64,000 nucleotides of DNA from Desulfobacteraceae bacterium Eth-SRB1 (GTDB lineage Bacteria; Desulfobacterota; Desulfobacteria; Desulfobacterales; ETH-SRB1): NCBI GenBank assembly GCA_004193555.1, contig RPGP01000029.1, forward strand, positions 266,976 through 330,975, given 5' to 3'. Every line of letters starts with the position of its first letter. Positions within the stretch are counted from its first letter, which is position 1. This document shows positions 1 to 7,198 of this stretch, piece after piece. The notes beneath the pieces were generated by a model, which saw nothing but the letters and a program-made list of their open reading frames with translations, did not search any database and had not been told where the DNA came from. A program made the position numbers and the translations under genes.

Positions 1-72
1 AACACCCTCAGTATCGTCATATCAAGGCAAATTGGCCTGTCAATCAATGGATACTTTGAAGCTGGATTCTAT

Positions 73-429
73 ATGGAATACTTATTGACTATTTTACTAG
101 GTTTATTTAGCGGTGCAGCCGGGTCATTAATAGCGCCGTGGATTCATTGGGGTATTGAAAAGAAGCGTGATAAAATTAAAGCACGTCGCGATTTAATCTC
201 AAATGCCAGGCAATTCATTGGATCAAAATCTTTTAGCGGTTTTTGTTTTTCCGAGGAAACCTATTTCATACAACTAAAACCATTTTTTGATGAAAAGGTC
301 ATTGACTGGGTTGAAAAGTTTGATCACTATTCTGAAGTTGTCGATGACAACTCTACACTTCACGAAGACCTAAAGGTTGAGCTCTTTAAGCAGCTTCATC
401 GAATTGAAAAAGAATGGGGTTTAATATAG
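73..429 (+). CDS. Hypothetical membrane-anchored protein, 118 aa
   Basis: I do not recognise a family. The protein begins with one hydrophobic helix (about residues 3-24, ending in APWIHWGIEKK), followed by a lysine/arginine-rich stretch and an acidic, probably helical cytoplasmic part. This looks like a single-pass inner-membrane protein with an inside C-terminus. The next gene has the same architecture (N-terminal helix, then a charged K/R patch), so the two may be a functional pair; that is inference. No convincing ribosome-binding site precedes the ATG, and the first bases of the window could hold an upstream partner. The reading frame itself is credible; the function is unknown. Confidence 0.5.
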   Translation: MEYLLTILLGLFSGAAGSLIAPWIHWGIEKKRDKIKARRDLISNARQFIGSKSFSGFCFSEETYFIQLKPFFDEKVIDWVEKFDHYSEVVDDNSTLHEDLKVELFKQLHRIEKEWGLI

Positions 430-445
430 CAAGTAAGTATAACCA

Positions 446-552
446 CTGCGTGGACACGGGCCGGGAAAACGATGCCATTTTGGGCTTTTTTGCAGTTATC
501 ATTCAACTTGACATTTGCGTCGGCCCAGTTGTTTTCCCGTCCGGTCACGCAG
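446..552. repeat. Imperfect inverted repeat between the first two genes
   Basis: Left arm 446-470 (CTGCGTGGACACGGGCCGGG then AAAAC) pairs with right arm 531-552 (GTTTTCCCGTCCGGTCACGC then AG), enclosing about 60 bp. The outer ends are nearly perfect and the centre of each arm has small gaps. The element covers the first possible ATG (472) of the next gene, one reason to prefer the later start at 571. Confidence 0.55.
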
Positions 553-570
553 AACGAGGTTTTACAAAAA

Positions 571-1209
571 ATGGCAGAAAGTACTGGACTCAACATAATT
601 AGTAGCCTTGTAACATTAGGTGCAGTGGCATTAGGATGGCTGCTTGGCGAAACCACTGGATGGTTTAAAAGTAAAAAGAGAATAACTGTTCTTAAAAAAG
701 CACTTTTTGAAGAGATCCAAGATGCTTCGTCATGGCTAAGAAGAAATCAATTAACACTTGAGGAAATCATCCAACTATCTACTATAGAATACCTTTCCGA
801 AGTTAGTCCAGTTTCTGTTCCTGTTCATATATATGACAAACACTTTCCCGAAATATCTGTTTATTTATCAAGATCAGAAAGAATTTCTTATAACTCCATA
901 TATAATCTTATCAATATCTCCTATGATCAAATCAAAAAGATAAGAGCACTAAGATCGGCTTGCTTAAGTGATAAAACGAAAATAAAGGAATACTTAGAAA
1001 TACTAGATGCAGCCTACTATAACATTTCAATGGCTATATGGCAGATCAATCGTCATATAAATTATGGGTCCCAAATAAATGTAGACAACTTATCTGGGGA
1101 AGACGCGAAAGTTATTGATGATGAAATTAAAGAGAAACTTATTAAAATCACCAACGAAGCGAAAACATTAAGTGTTTCAGAAATAGAGAAAAATTATTAC
1201 AAAACCTAA
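571..1209 (+). CDS. Hypothetical N-terminally anchored protein, about 212 aa
   Basis: Unrecognised protein. From the ATG at 571 it starts MAESTGLNIISSLVTLGAVA, giving one membrane helix (about residues 8-30) followed by a KSKKR patch and a long charged, helix-rich domain. Starting at 472 would add 33 residues encoded inside the inverted repeat 446-552, so I take 571, with GAGG about 11 bases upstream as a weak ribosome-binding site. It lies 140 bases after a similarly built small membrane protein. There is no signal for secretion beyond the anchor. The C-terminal domain could be a sensor or effector, but no motif supports a specific role. Confidence 0.5.
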   Translation: MAESTGLNIISSLVTLGAVALGWLLGETTGWFKSKKRITVLKKALFEEIQDASSWLRRNQLTLEEIIQLSTIEYLSEVSPVSVPVHIYDKHFPEISVYLSRSERISYNSIYNLINISYDQIKKIRALRSACLSDKTKIKEYLEILDAAYYNISMAIWQINRHINYGSQINVDNLSGEDAKVIDDEIKEKLIKITNEAKTLSVSEIEKNYYKT

Positions 1210-1225
1210 CCTGTGCAGCGGGACG

Positions 1226-1246
1226 CCATGATTTTATGCGTTTCTC
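1226..1246 (+). repeat. 21-bp direct repeat, copy 1
   Basis: CCATGATTTTATGCGTTTCT plus C recurs exactly at 2293-2313. The two copies bracket the first RAYT remnant and the HEPN-like remnant. They may be outer ends of a larger REP-type unit or scars of an insertion. Confidence 0.6.
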
Positions 1247-1292
1247 ATTTTATTTTTGATCTTTTGCGGAGATCGCAAAGTTCTAGGACGAC

Positions 1293-1325
1293 AAAGGGGG
1301 ACGGGGTTGAATTTAGGCGTTTCTT
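1293..1325 (+). repeat. Left terminal repeat of RAYT copy 1
   Basis: AAAGGGGGACGG followed by GGTTGAATTTAGGCGTTTCT matches, inverted, the sequence at 1772-1818. The right copy carries an extra ~12-bp purine stretch. Inverted repeats closely flanking the transposase fit the REP sequences that RAYT proteins act on. Confidence 0.6.
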
Positions 1326-1354
1326 TTTTCATTTGTTTGTGGTAATGAAGCCAC

Positions 1355-1774
1355 ATGCCACGTCAAGCCAGAATAGATGCGCCGGGTGCCTTGCATCATA
1401 TAATATGCAGGGGTATTGAGCGACGAAATATTTTTAAAGGCAATACAGATCGAAACCGGTTTCTGGAAAGACTCGATTTTGTGTCAGGAAAACACTTACC
1501 TTCTGGAACTGCAAAAGGATGGACGCTGCCAAAGATTACCGAAAGGGTTTCAGAAATCTTTGGCATTGAAAAAGACCAAGTGGTTGTCGCCGGAAAACAG
1601 CCCGATCGGGTACGTGCCCGTAGTGTTCTGGCCTACTGGGCGATTAGGGACCTGGCTCTGACGGCAACGGAGGTTGGCAAGTATCTCGGTCTGAGCAAAT
1701 CCGCTGTCAGTCGGGCGGCCGCCAGTAGAGGCCAAAAACTGATCGTCGATCAATTCTTGTCCCTGCAAGCATAG
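1355..1774 (+). pseudogene. REP-associated tyrosine transposase (RAYT) remnant, internally deleted
   Basis: The N-terminus (MPRQARIDAPGALHHIICRG) is the classic start of RAYT/Y1 single-strand transposases. The C-terminus (from about residue 55, with SEIFGIEKDQVVVAGKQPDR) is the DnaA-like helix-turn-helix found at the end of these proteins. The middle is missing: the HUH metal-binding motif and catalytic tyrosine segment are gone. A scrap of the central region (SILCQENTYLLEL) is readable only in another frame at about 1475-1515. The open frame of 139 codons is therefore a deletion product, not a working transposase. Compare the better-preserved copy at 4289-5304. Confidence 0.8.
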
Positions 1775-1818
1775 AAACGCGTAATTTCAACCCTCCCTTC
1801 CTTTCCGTCCCCCTTTTC
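1772..1818 (-). repeat. Right terminal repeat of RAYT copy 1
   Basis: The reverse complement reads AAAGGGGGACGG, a purine insertion, then GGTTGAAATTACGCGTTTCT. It pairs with 1293-1325, giving inverted repeats on both sides of the RAYT remnant. Confidence 0.55.
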
Positions 1819-1839
1819 CTTTTCTGGTTTGCGCCGGAT

Positions 1840-2016
1840 CACCAGAGAACCGGTCCGGGGCTTTTGGAGGACAAACGCCTGCCCTTGAGACGGCTTTATT
1901 CTTATAGGATAGCCAGTGATTACGATGCTAAAGAGATTGACCATCAAAACCTTGGGCAATTGCTCAGGATTATTGAAGAAGTAATAAATATTGTCGACGA
2001 AAAAGGAGGGGTATAG
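1840..2016 (+). pseudogene. C-terminal remnant, possibly HEPN/UPF0332-like
   Basis: An open frame without a start codon runs into the TAG at 2014-2016. Its end (RRLYSYRIASDYDAKEIDHQ followed by a helix ending EEVINIVDEK) resembles the last helices of small HEPN nuclease-like proteins, where a YxxRxxxDY-type segment precedes a terminal helix. The 5' part has been replaced by the RAYT terminal repeat. It is in frame with, and three codons upstream of, the next gene, so the two probably once formed an operon. The family call is tentative. Confidence 0.3.
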
Positions 2017-2019
2017 GAA

Positions 2020-2271
2020 ATGCCGGAAACCATGCAGGTTGAAAAGACACTGGCAGAAGCTACCACGAAATTCGTGGATGTCCTTCATCATATTTACTCA
2101 GGAATAAAGATAAGCCAGATTGCTAATTATGAGGATGAAGATTTTACGTTTGAAATAACTATTCCGAAGAATCTTTCAATTGATGATGTTCTGGAAACTT
2201 GCCACAAAGAGTGCATTAAGGTAGAAGACGAATATGATTTATTTATTCTGCCAAAAGTTGTTTATGGATAA
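2020..2271 (+). CDS. Hypothetical acidic protein, 83 aa
   Basis: An AAAAGGAGGGG ribosome-binding site sits nine bases before the ATG, which makes translation credible. The product is small, acidic and mixed alpha/beta (EDEDFTFEITIPKNLSIDDV). I recognise no family. Its position immediately after a truncated HEPN-like C-terminus suggests it was the second gene of a two-gene toxin-antitoxin or nuclease-partner operon whose first gene has been lost; that is inference from context only. Confidence 0.5.
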   Translation: MPETMQVEKTLAEATTKFVDVLHHIYSGIKISQIANYEDEDFTFEITIPKNLSIDDVLETCHKECIKVEDEYDLFILPKVVYG

Positions 2272-2292
2272 TAGCAAAGGAGAGTACAGCGC

Positions 2293-2313
2293 CCATGATT
2301 TTATGCGTTTCTC
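2293..2313 (+). repeat. 21-bp direct repeat, copy 2
   Basis: Exact second copy of the sequence at 1226-1246, about 20 bases after the stop of the 83-aa gene. Confidence 0.6.
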
Positions 2314-2825
2314 GACACCAATTCCTCATTACTTGTAATAAGAAACAGATTTTCGGTCAGGCATTTTCAAAGGGCTATTGAGACGGAATCAGATAGGAAC
2401 AAATTAAAAAATGAACGTCCAACATCGAACATCGAATAATGATGTCGCTTTCAGCCGTCGTAGCCAGAGGCTACTATCCGGCCTTCGCTTTGGCGGAGTA
2501 TGCTGGCGAAGTCTGCCCGCTATTTAAATTATTTTAAAATCGAATAAAGAAAGCATAATTTTATAATTTCCTATATAATAAAAAAGACCATAATTAGTGC
2601 TTGGACTAAAACTCAGAATACCTGAAATTACAGTCAGTTGGATGCTATTCTCGTAACTTCTCAATAAGGCAGGCTATTTCTCTATCTTCCCCAACCCCAT
2701 CAGCCCCTGATATTTATTGACAGTCCATCCCAATTCAGGCATATATATAAAAATATAGATATTTTAATACATTGCAGTGTGTTTTGTGTGCCTGATCGAT
2801 AAAATCCAAAATGGAGAAATAAAAA
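2314..2825. other. Gene-free stretch with repeat fragments
   Basis: No supported gene. At 2411-2440 there is a copy of the AACATCGAAC-type repeat (TGAACGTCCAACATCGAACA), followed by a GC-richer stem-like stretch near 2455-2520. The rest is AT-rich. GGAGA at 2813-2817 is the ribosome-binding site of the next gene. Confidence 0.5.
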
Positions 2826-3053
2826 ATGCCTTCAACTATTCTTGACAACGTAAAGGGGAGTGACTTTCCAAAAATATGGGCGGATAAAATAGATATTATC
2901 TCAAACAAAACCTATACTGTCATAGTTCAGCCACAGGAGGAGCGACAGTCACTTCAAAAAATAATGTCTGAAATAAGCGGCAAAGCCAAAACCCGTGGTA
3001 TGACGCCAGATGTTCTGGAAAATATTCTTGGTGAAAAGATTAAGTACAGATAA
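2826..3053 (+). CDS. Small antitoxin-like protein, 75 aa
   Basis: The protein combines a beta-rich N-terminal half (KTYTVIVQPQEERQSLQKIM) with a C-terminal helical segment (TRGMTPDVLENILGEKIK). That layout is seen in small antitoxins encoded in front of PIN-type toxins. TGGAGA eight to nine bases before the ATG is a fair ribosome-binding site. No PIN toxin follows; instead the end of the gene overlaps, in another frame, the remnant of a DUF2283 protein, so the original partner may have been deleted. Function is inferred from shape only. Confidence 0.4.
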   Translation: MPSTILDNVKGSDFPKIWADKIDIISNKTYTVIVQPQEERQSLQKIMSEISGKAKTRGMTPDVLENILGEKIKYR

Positions 3054-3204
3054 TGATGTGTATGAAACAAGAGAGATTAGTGAAGATATTTATGTTGATC
3101 TAGATCAAAATGGTAATTTAGTAAACATGACAATTGAGCATGCAAAGGCTAATGCAGGGCTTAGGGAATTTTCATATCAGGAAATGATAGTACAGGTAGC
3201 ATAA
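3037..3204 (+). pseudogene. DUF2283 family protein, N-terminally truncated
   Basis: The segment RLSTDNDVYETREISEDIYV followed by a DLDQNGNLV turn and a final helix matches the DUF2283 fold, small proteins often encoded beside toxin-antitoxin genes. The usual first strand (a Y-D-x-x-x-D-x-L-Y-I type start) is absent. The frame instead runs back into the end of the 75-aa gene, suggesting a deletion joined the two near 3037. A start inside this frame (GTG about 3058) could still give a short protein. Confidence 0.45.
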
Positions 3205-3232
3205 GCCCGCCGAACCAGTTACTCCTCAACTT

Positions 3233-3259
3233 GTCATTCCCGCGAAGGCGGGAATCCAG
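3233..3259. repeat. REP-like hairpin
   Basis: GTCATTCCCGCGAAGGCGGG continues AATCCAG. ATTCCCGC and GCGGGAAT (3236-3255) form a perfect stem around GAAG. It belongs to the common extragenic hairpin type seen also near 19.2 and 26.0 kb in longer form. Confidence 0.6.
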
Positions 3260-3444
3260 TCCTTTCAAGCAGTTCCATATTTTTAGAGGTGTTTTCAGAC
3301 ATTGACATATGGTATTCTTGTTTGTTAAAAAAAGTAATAAAATTGAAGATAATTAAACAAGGCAAAGCAAATTTGCCTGATAATCAATGGTTCTGCCCTA
3401 GACGTATCTCAACTATCCATATTGATGTTTAATCGTTTTTCTTG

Positions 3445-3472
3445 TTGACAATGTATCACTGCGTGCTATACT
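3445..3472 (+). promoter_or_regulatory. Sigma70-type promoter of the HigBA-like pair
   Basis: TTGACA (3445-3450), a 16-bp spacer and TATACT (3467-3472) give a near-consensus promoter. Transcription would start around 3479, just before the toxin gene, so toxin starts upstream of this point can be discarded. Confidence 0.7.
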
Positions 3473-3483
3473 GTATTCAAATA

Positions 3484-3852
3484 ATGAAAAAGCTAATGAC
3501 AAAACATTTCTCAAAATGGGCATCAAAACAAAAAATCTCAAAAGATGATTTGTCTTTAGCTTTGACAGAAGTGCAGGATGGTAATTTTGAAGCGAGCCTT
3601 GGTGGTCACATTTACAAAAAAAGAATTAAGTTTAAAGGGCAAGGTAAGAGTGGTAGTGGCAGAACGATCATTTGTTATAAAAAAGGAAACAGAGCTATTT
3701 TTATTCATGGATTTGCCAAAAACCAAAAAGCAAGCCTGTCCAAAAAAGAGTTGAATATCTTTAAAGAATTATCCCAAATTTTACTTAATCTTTCAACTAA
3801 GGAAGTGCTAATAGCAATAAACAATGGGGACATTATTGAGGTGAAATCATGA
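3484..3852 (+). CDS. RelE/HigB-like toxin (DUF1044 type)
   Basis: Probable ribosome-associated mRNA interferase of a type II toxin-antitoxin system. The sequence follows this RelE-superfamily branch: HFSKWASKQKISKDDLSLAL, then LGGHIYKKRIKFKGQGKSGS and a strand ending IHGFAKNQKASLSKKEL. The GGxxYKKR and GFAKNxxA segments are the recognisable core. An ATG at 3442 lies inside the promoter, so the start is 3484 or 3496 (MTKHF); 3496 leaves a more normal leader. The gene overlaps the following antitoxin by four bases (ATGA), the toxin-first order typical of HigBA. I expect repression by the downstream HTH protein. Confidence 0.85.
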   Translation: MKKLMTKHFSKWASKQKISKDDLSLALTEVQDGNFEASLGGHIYKKRIKFKGQGKSGSGRTIICYKKGNRAIFIHGFAKNQKASLSKKELNIFKELSQILLNLSTKEVLIAINNGDIIEVKS

Positions 3853-4154
3853 GAAAATCAATTGCCAAATCGGTTACGAGTACTGTTAAAGATTTATATA
3901 AAAGTGGGTTGATAGATGCAATAACCATGAAAAATATTGAAAAACTTTGCATCCCAGAAGTACAGGAATATACTCCTGAAAAAATTGTTTTTATTCGAAA
4001 TAAATTCAGCCTAAGCCAAGCAGCTTTAGCAAGTATTTTTAATATTAGCCCTTCAACCGTACAAAAATGGGAGCAAGGCAATAAAAAACCTACTGGAGCA
4101 TCAAAAAAATTATTAGACATAATTGAAAGAAAAGGGATAGAAGCACTTATCTAA
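3849..4154 (+). CDS. HigA-like XRE-family antitoxin
   Basis: DNA-binding antitoxin that should neutralise the preceding RelE-like toxin and autoregulate the operon. A helix-turn-helix of the Cro/XRE type is visible in the C-terminal half (about residues 52-95): RNKFSLSQAALASIFNISPS, then TVQKWEQGNKKPTGASKKLL. The N-terminal half is helical and probably contacts the toxin. The start codon overlaps the toxin stop (ATGA), implying translational coupling. The pair looks intact and complete at about 100 residues. Confidence 0.85.
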   Translation: MRKSIAKSVTSTVKDLYKSGLIDAITMKNIEKLCIPEVQEYTPEKIVFIRNKFSLSQAALASIFNISPSTVQKWEQGNKKPTGASKKLLDIIERKGIEALI

Positions 4155-4222
4155 AAAATGGCAGAACCAGGCGCTAGAGATGGACTGGGCAAAGCTGTGC
4201 CGTTTTTGAAAGGTGAACAAAG

Positions 4223-4252
4223 GGGGAATTGGGGACGCCCATTTGATTATTG
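4223..4252 (+). repeat. Left terminal repeat of RAYT copy 2
   Basis: GGGGAATTGGGGACGCCCAT then TTGATTATTG is repeated inverted at 5299-5330, so this RAYT gene is bracketed by about 30-bp inverted repeats differing from those of copy 1. Confidence 0.7.
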
Positions 4253-4288
4253 GTTTACAAACGATTTCATGTATGATATTCAGATAAT

Positions 4289-5304
4289 ATGCCACGCAAA
4301 GCCCGCATAGATGCTCCCGGCGCCCTGCATCATATTATTGTAAGGGGAATCGAATCGAACGGCGTAAGATTTTTTATGATGATCCGGACAGGAATAATTT
4401 TCTGGAACGGTTAGGCGTTGTTTTAACAGAAACCGGCACTCCCTGTTTCGCCTGGGCCTTAATTCCAAACCACCTGCATTTGTTACTGCGAACAGGTCTC
4501 ACCCCGATTGCGACAGTGATGCGGCGTCTTTTAACCGGATATGCTGTTAGCTTTAACCATCGTCATCACAGACACGGACACCTGTTTCAGAATCGTTATA
4601 AATCCATTTTATGCCAGGAAGATTTGTATTTATTAGAGTTGGTTCGCTATATTCATTTAAATCCATTACGGGCAAGGCTTGTTAAGGATCTAAAGGGTTT
4701 AGATAAATATCCGTATTGCGGCCATAACGTGCTGATGGGCAAAAGAAAACGTGACTGGCAAGACGCGGATTACATTTTAAAATTCTATGCCAGCAAGTGT
4801 TCGACGGCCCGGCGGCGTTACCGTAAATATGTGGAGAAAGGCATTGCAGATGGCCGAAGGTCTGATTTAACAGGAGGAGGATTGATCCGCAGCGCCGGAG
4901 GGTGGTCAGCGGTCAAAGCATTGCGCCGGGACCGGATGAAAAGTGATGAGCGAATATTGGGTGAAGGGGATTTTGTTGAAACCGTATTAAAAGCTGCTCA
5001 AGAAAACTTAGAGCGCAAGTATGAGCTTGAGGCACAAGGTTATAATTTTGACTGGCTAATTAAACGTGTGGCACAGCTATTGGGAATTGAGCCAAAGGAT
5101 GTATTGGCTGCCGGTAAATATGTCAAAACAGTTAAGGCCCGCAGCTTGTTGTGTTACTGGGGGGTGCGTGAACTTGGGATGACAACTGTTGAGTTGGCAA
5201 AAAAGGTAAATTTAGCTCAACCTACAGTAAGCCAGGCGGTTTCGAGAGGAAAGAAAATTGCAGAAAAACAGGGTTTGAACCTTAAAGAGCAGATAAATCA
5301 ATAA
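4289..5304 (+). pseudogene. REP-associated tyrosine transposase, frameshifted by a 5-bp duplication
   Basis: Single-strand (HUH/Y1) transposase of the RAYT family. The start (MPRKARIDAPGALHHIIVRG) matches copy 1. The HUH motif is visible as NHLHLLL near 4468-4488, the HLFQNRYKSILCQED block follows, and a DnaA-like helix-turn-helix ends the protein (LLGIEPKDVLAAGKYVKTVK). The frame breaks at about 4349-4358, where GAATC is duplicated in tandem (GGGGAATCGAATCGAACGG). Removing five bases restores one continuous frame of about 336 codons from 4289. The downstream frame alone (from about 4480) lacks the N-terminus and part of the HUH site. Flanking inverted repeats remain, so this is a recently inactivated element. 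Confidence 0.85.
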
Positions 5305-5330
5305 TCCAATGGGCGTCCCCAACTTGCCCC
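5299..5330 (-). repeat. Right terminal repeat of RAYT copy 2
   Basis: The reverse complement GGGGCAAGTTGGGGACGCCC ATTGGATTATTG matches 4223-4252 with a 2-bp gap and one mismatch. It overlaps the last codons of the transposase frame. Confidence 0.65.
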
Positions 5331-5389
5331 AAAAAAAGCCGCGCCGCACAGCTCAAACGTTCGCCTCTCACTCAATTAACAAATTTTTA

Positions 5390-5428
5390 TTGACTTTCAT
5401 TGTTTAGGTACCTATAGTTGGTACCTAA
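5390..5428 (+). promoter_or_regulatory. Promoter with palindromic operator of the MazEF-like pair
   Basis: TTGACT (5390-5395), 17-bp spacer, TATAGT (5413-5418). A perfect palindrome, TTAGGTACC (5404-5412) and GGTACCTAA (5420-5428), is centred on the -10 box. This is the placement expected for an autorepressing antitoxin that blocks RNA polymerase. Confidence 0.75.
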
Positions 5429-5465
5429 TATAGGGTTCAATGCTTGGCTTTAGAAAGGAGGTTGT

Positions 5466-5699
5466 ATGCAACAGGCAAAATTTAGCATTAAAGAGACACA
5501 AGCACATTTTATAAATGATTTTAAAGCTTATGGATTTAAGGATAAAAGTTCTTTGGTTCGAACGGCTATTAATTATTTTAAAAATAAATTGGAACTTGAA
5601 AACCTAAAAAAATCCGCTGAATTATATTCTGAAATTTATTCTGAAAATGATAATTTAAAAAAATTGACTGAAACAGCCCTATCTGGATGGCCAGAATGA
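5466..5699 (+). CDS. MazE-like antitoxin (ribbon-helix-helix type)
   Basis: Short antitoxin, 77 aa, encoded directly before a MazF toxin. The N-terminal strand and two helices (QQAKFSIKETQAHFINDFKA, then KDKSSLVRTAINYFKNKLEL) fit a ribbon-helix-helix DNA-binding fold. The rest is an acidic, flexible tail of the sort that wraps a MazF dimer. A strong AAAGGAGG precedes the ATG. The promoter just upstream carries a perfect palindrome over the -10 box, the probable binding site of this protein. It overlaps the toxin gene. Confidence 0.8.
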   Translation: MQQAKFSIKETQAHFINDFKAYGFKDKSSLVRTAINYFKNKLELENLKKSAELYSEIYSENDNLKKLTETALSGWPE

Positions 5700-6055
5700 C
5701 AATATTGAAAAAAGGCATGATTATTGATGTAAATCTTGATCCTGCGCAAGGTTCAGAAACAGGGAAAGTCAGACCATGCATAATTGTAACTAATGATGTT
5801 TATAATGAAAGAGTTCCCGTTATTCAAGTTGTTCCAATTACTGAATGGAGTGCAAAAAAAATTCGAATAAAAACCAATGTTGAACTTTATCCTTCACAAG
5901 AGAATGGTCTATCAAAAAAATCAGTAGCAGATTGTTTACAAACACGTCCTATTGATCATCGTCATAGGATGGTAAGAATTCGTGGGAAATTGTCGCATTC
6001 TAAGATACGGGAAATAAATCAAGCTTTAATTATTATTTTTGAACTTAATTTGTAG
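5696..6055 (+). CDS. MazF/PemK-family endoribonuclease toxin
   Basis: Sequence-specific mRNA interferase of a type II toxin-antitoxin pair. Family landmarks: KKGMIIDVNLDPAQGSETGK, with the RP after it (residues about 5-28), VPVIQVVPIT, and the C-terminal VADCLQTRPIDHRHR block contributing the conserved threonine/arginine region. Length (119 aa) is normal. The start at 5696 overlaps the antitoxin stop as ATGA; an ATG at 5687 would add three residues. No damage is visible, so this pair is probably functional. Confidence 0.88.
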   Translation: MTILKKGMIIDVNLDPAQGSETGKVRPCIIVTNDVYNERVPVIQVVPITEWSAKKIRIKTNVELYPSQENGLSKKSVADCLQTRPIDHRHRMVRIRGKLSHSKIREINQALIIIFELNL

Positions 6056-6156
6056 TTGTAATCGCCAGAGGCGAACAAATCATTTACTTGACCGCCAACG
6101 CGGTGTCATTTTTTAAAGTGCTTAGTTTTAACAAAAACTCATAGGCGGAAACGATC

Positions 6157-6563
6157 ATGCACGATCTTATACAATCTCCCATCTTCACCTTGGCGGTTGT
6201 TCCACTTCTCATCTGCCTTGCAAGAATTATCGATGTATCCTTGGGCACGCTACGCATTATTCTCGTTTCCCGGGGTATAAAAGCAGTTGCTCCAATCCTC
6301 GGCTTCTTCGAAATCATGATAACGCGAATTTTAGTGTCACCGTCGTCGATGCAGAGGGTTCCCGGGGACCTGTGCATTTGCTTTTTACCGTAATTGAGCG
6401 TTCCCAATTGTCTTTAGTGACTAGCCATATCAAACTCTTTAATCCTCGGGTATTCTACTCAGTCGAGGACATCCGCTTTGTTTCTGGGGGTGTCTTCGCT
6501 GCCGCCGATAATCGTAGGCGACCAAGATTCTCTGCCCTGCTTAGAGATAGAAAGGGAAAATAG
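6157..6563 (+). pseudogene. UPF0316/DUF2179 membrane protein, internally deleted and frameshifted
   Basis: The first half (residues 1-60) matches the start of UPF0316 membrane proteins: [20 protein letters not shown] followed by [12 protein letters not shown]. The second half, in another frame from about 6340, matches their C-terminal cytosolic DUF2179 domain: [20 protein letters not shown], then ERSQL and a VEDIRFV strand. The remaining transmembrane helices and linker between the halves (normally roughly 90 residues) are missing. One deletion near 6325-6340 explains both the loss and the frame change. The product, if any, would be a truncated membrane peptide. Confidence 0.75.
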
Positions 6564-6604
6564 ATTGGCTTTCTATGGGCTGAGGTCTAACAAGAGTAAA
6601 GAAT

Positions 6605-6623
6605 CCTGGCCCAAAGGACCAGG
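6605..6623. repeat. 19-bp hairpin repeat, copy 1
   Basis: CCTGGCCCAAAGGACCAGG, a CCTGG/CCAGG stem, repeats exactly at 6869-6887. The two copies flank the long inverted-repeat element 6660-6835. Confidence 0.6.
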
Positions 6624-6659
6624 CTTTGGCTAACCCCAGAGGGGATTTGCTTTGTTGGC

Positions 6660-6835
6660 AGTTCATTGATTTATCGAAATCCCAAATATCAAATTGCAAA
6701 TTACAAACAATTTCCAATGACCGAAATTCGAAAATCCAAACCACGCCATAGTGTAGTTCTGGAGGGTTTTGGTCATTGAATATTGGAATTTGAGATTTAT
6801 TTGAGATTTGGCGCTTGTAATTTGTGATTTTAGAC
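6660..6835. repeat. Long imperfect inverted-repeat (MITE-like) element
   Basis: The left half (about 6668-6723, TCAAATTGCAAATTACAAAC...TTTCCAATGACC) is answered by the right half (about 6769-6833, GGTCATTGAATATTGG...GCTTGTAATTTGTGATTT) with scattered mismatches, around a short centre. The whole would fold as one long hairpin. No coding content is supported. Confidence 0.55.
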
Positions 6836-6868
6836 ACAAAAATCCAAGGCAAAGCCATCTATCTCTGA

Positions 6869-6892
6869 CCTGGCCCAAAGGACCAGGTTTTT
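6869..6892 (+). repeat. 19-bp hairpin repeat, copy 2, followed by T-tract
   Basis: Second copy of CCTGGCCCAAAGGACCAGG, here followed by TTTTT, so it may also end transcription entering from the left. Between here and the tRNA genes (6893-7092) I see only short unsupported frames. Confidence 0.5.
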
Positions 6893-7092
6893 CAGGACAT
6901 AATAAAACTGAATAAAAAGAAAATTAAAGAAAAGCGTGAGTTCTTAACTGAGTTGATAAAAATGGCTCACGACAGCTTCAATTCTCGGCATGAATAAGGA
7001 TTAAAATGTCCATTTATAAAAAATCTACAAAGGAGCTATTCGAGGAGTTTGTTGAGAAGGCTTAGCCATGACAGCTAAACCCTTGAAGTATA

Positions 7093-7170
7093 TGGCGGGA
7101 GTGACGAGACTTGAACTCGCGACCTCCGGCTTGACAGGCCGGCGCTCTAACCAATCTGAGCTACACCCCC
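7093..7170 (-). tRNA. tRNA-Asp (GTC)
   Basis: The reverse strand reads GGGGGTGTAGCTCAGATTGG at the 5' end. The acceptor stem GGGGGTG/CACTCCC closes with one G-T pair, the anticodon loop is CTGTCAA (GTC), the T-arm carries GTTCAAG, and CCA is encoded at 7093-7095. It follows tRNA-Val by 28 bases. Confidence 0.95.
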
Positions 7171-7198
7171 GGAAATAGAAGATTAACGCTGAATTTTG

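Noticed and set aside
472-570. 33-residue N-terminal extension of the second gene
   Set aside because: It is encoded within an inverted repeat and lacks a ribosome-binding site; the start at 571 begins directly before the membrane helix.
26-3390. Similar sequences AAGGCAAATTGGCC...AATCAATGG (26-52) and AAGGCAAAGCAAATTTGCC...AATCAATGG (3359-3390), considered as integron attC sites
   Set aside because: No conserved attC core sites and no integrase; similarity is limited to about 27 bp.
6893-7065. Two short frames (NKKKIKEKREFLTELIKMAH; MSIYKKSTKELFEEFVEKA) as genes
   Set aside because: Too short, no conserved motif, and only a weak purine stretch upstream; may be scraps of a lost gene.
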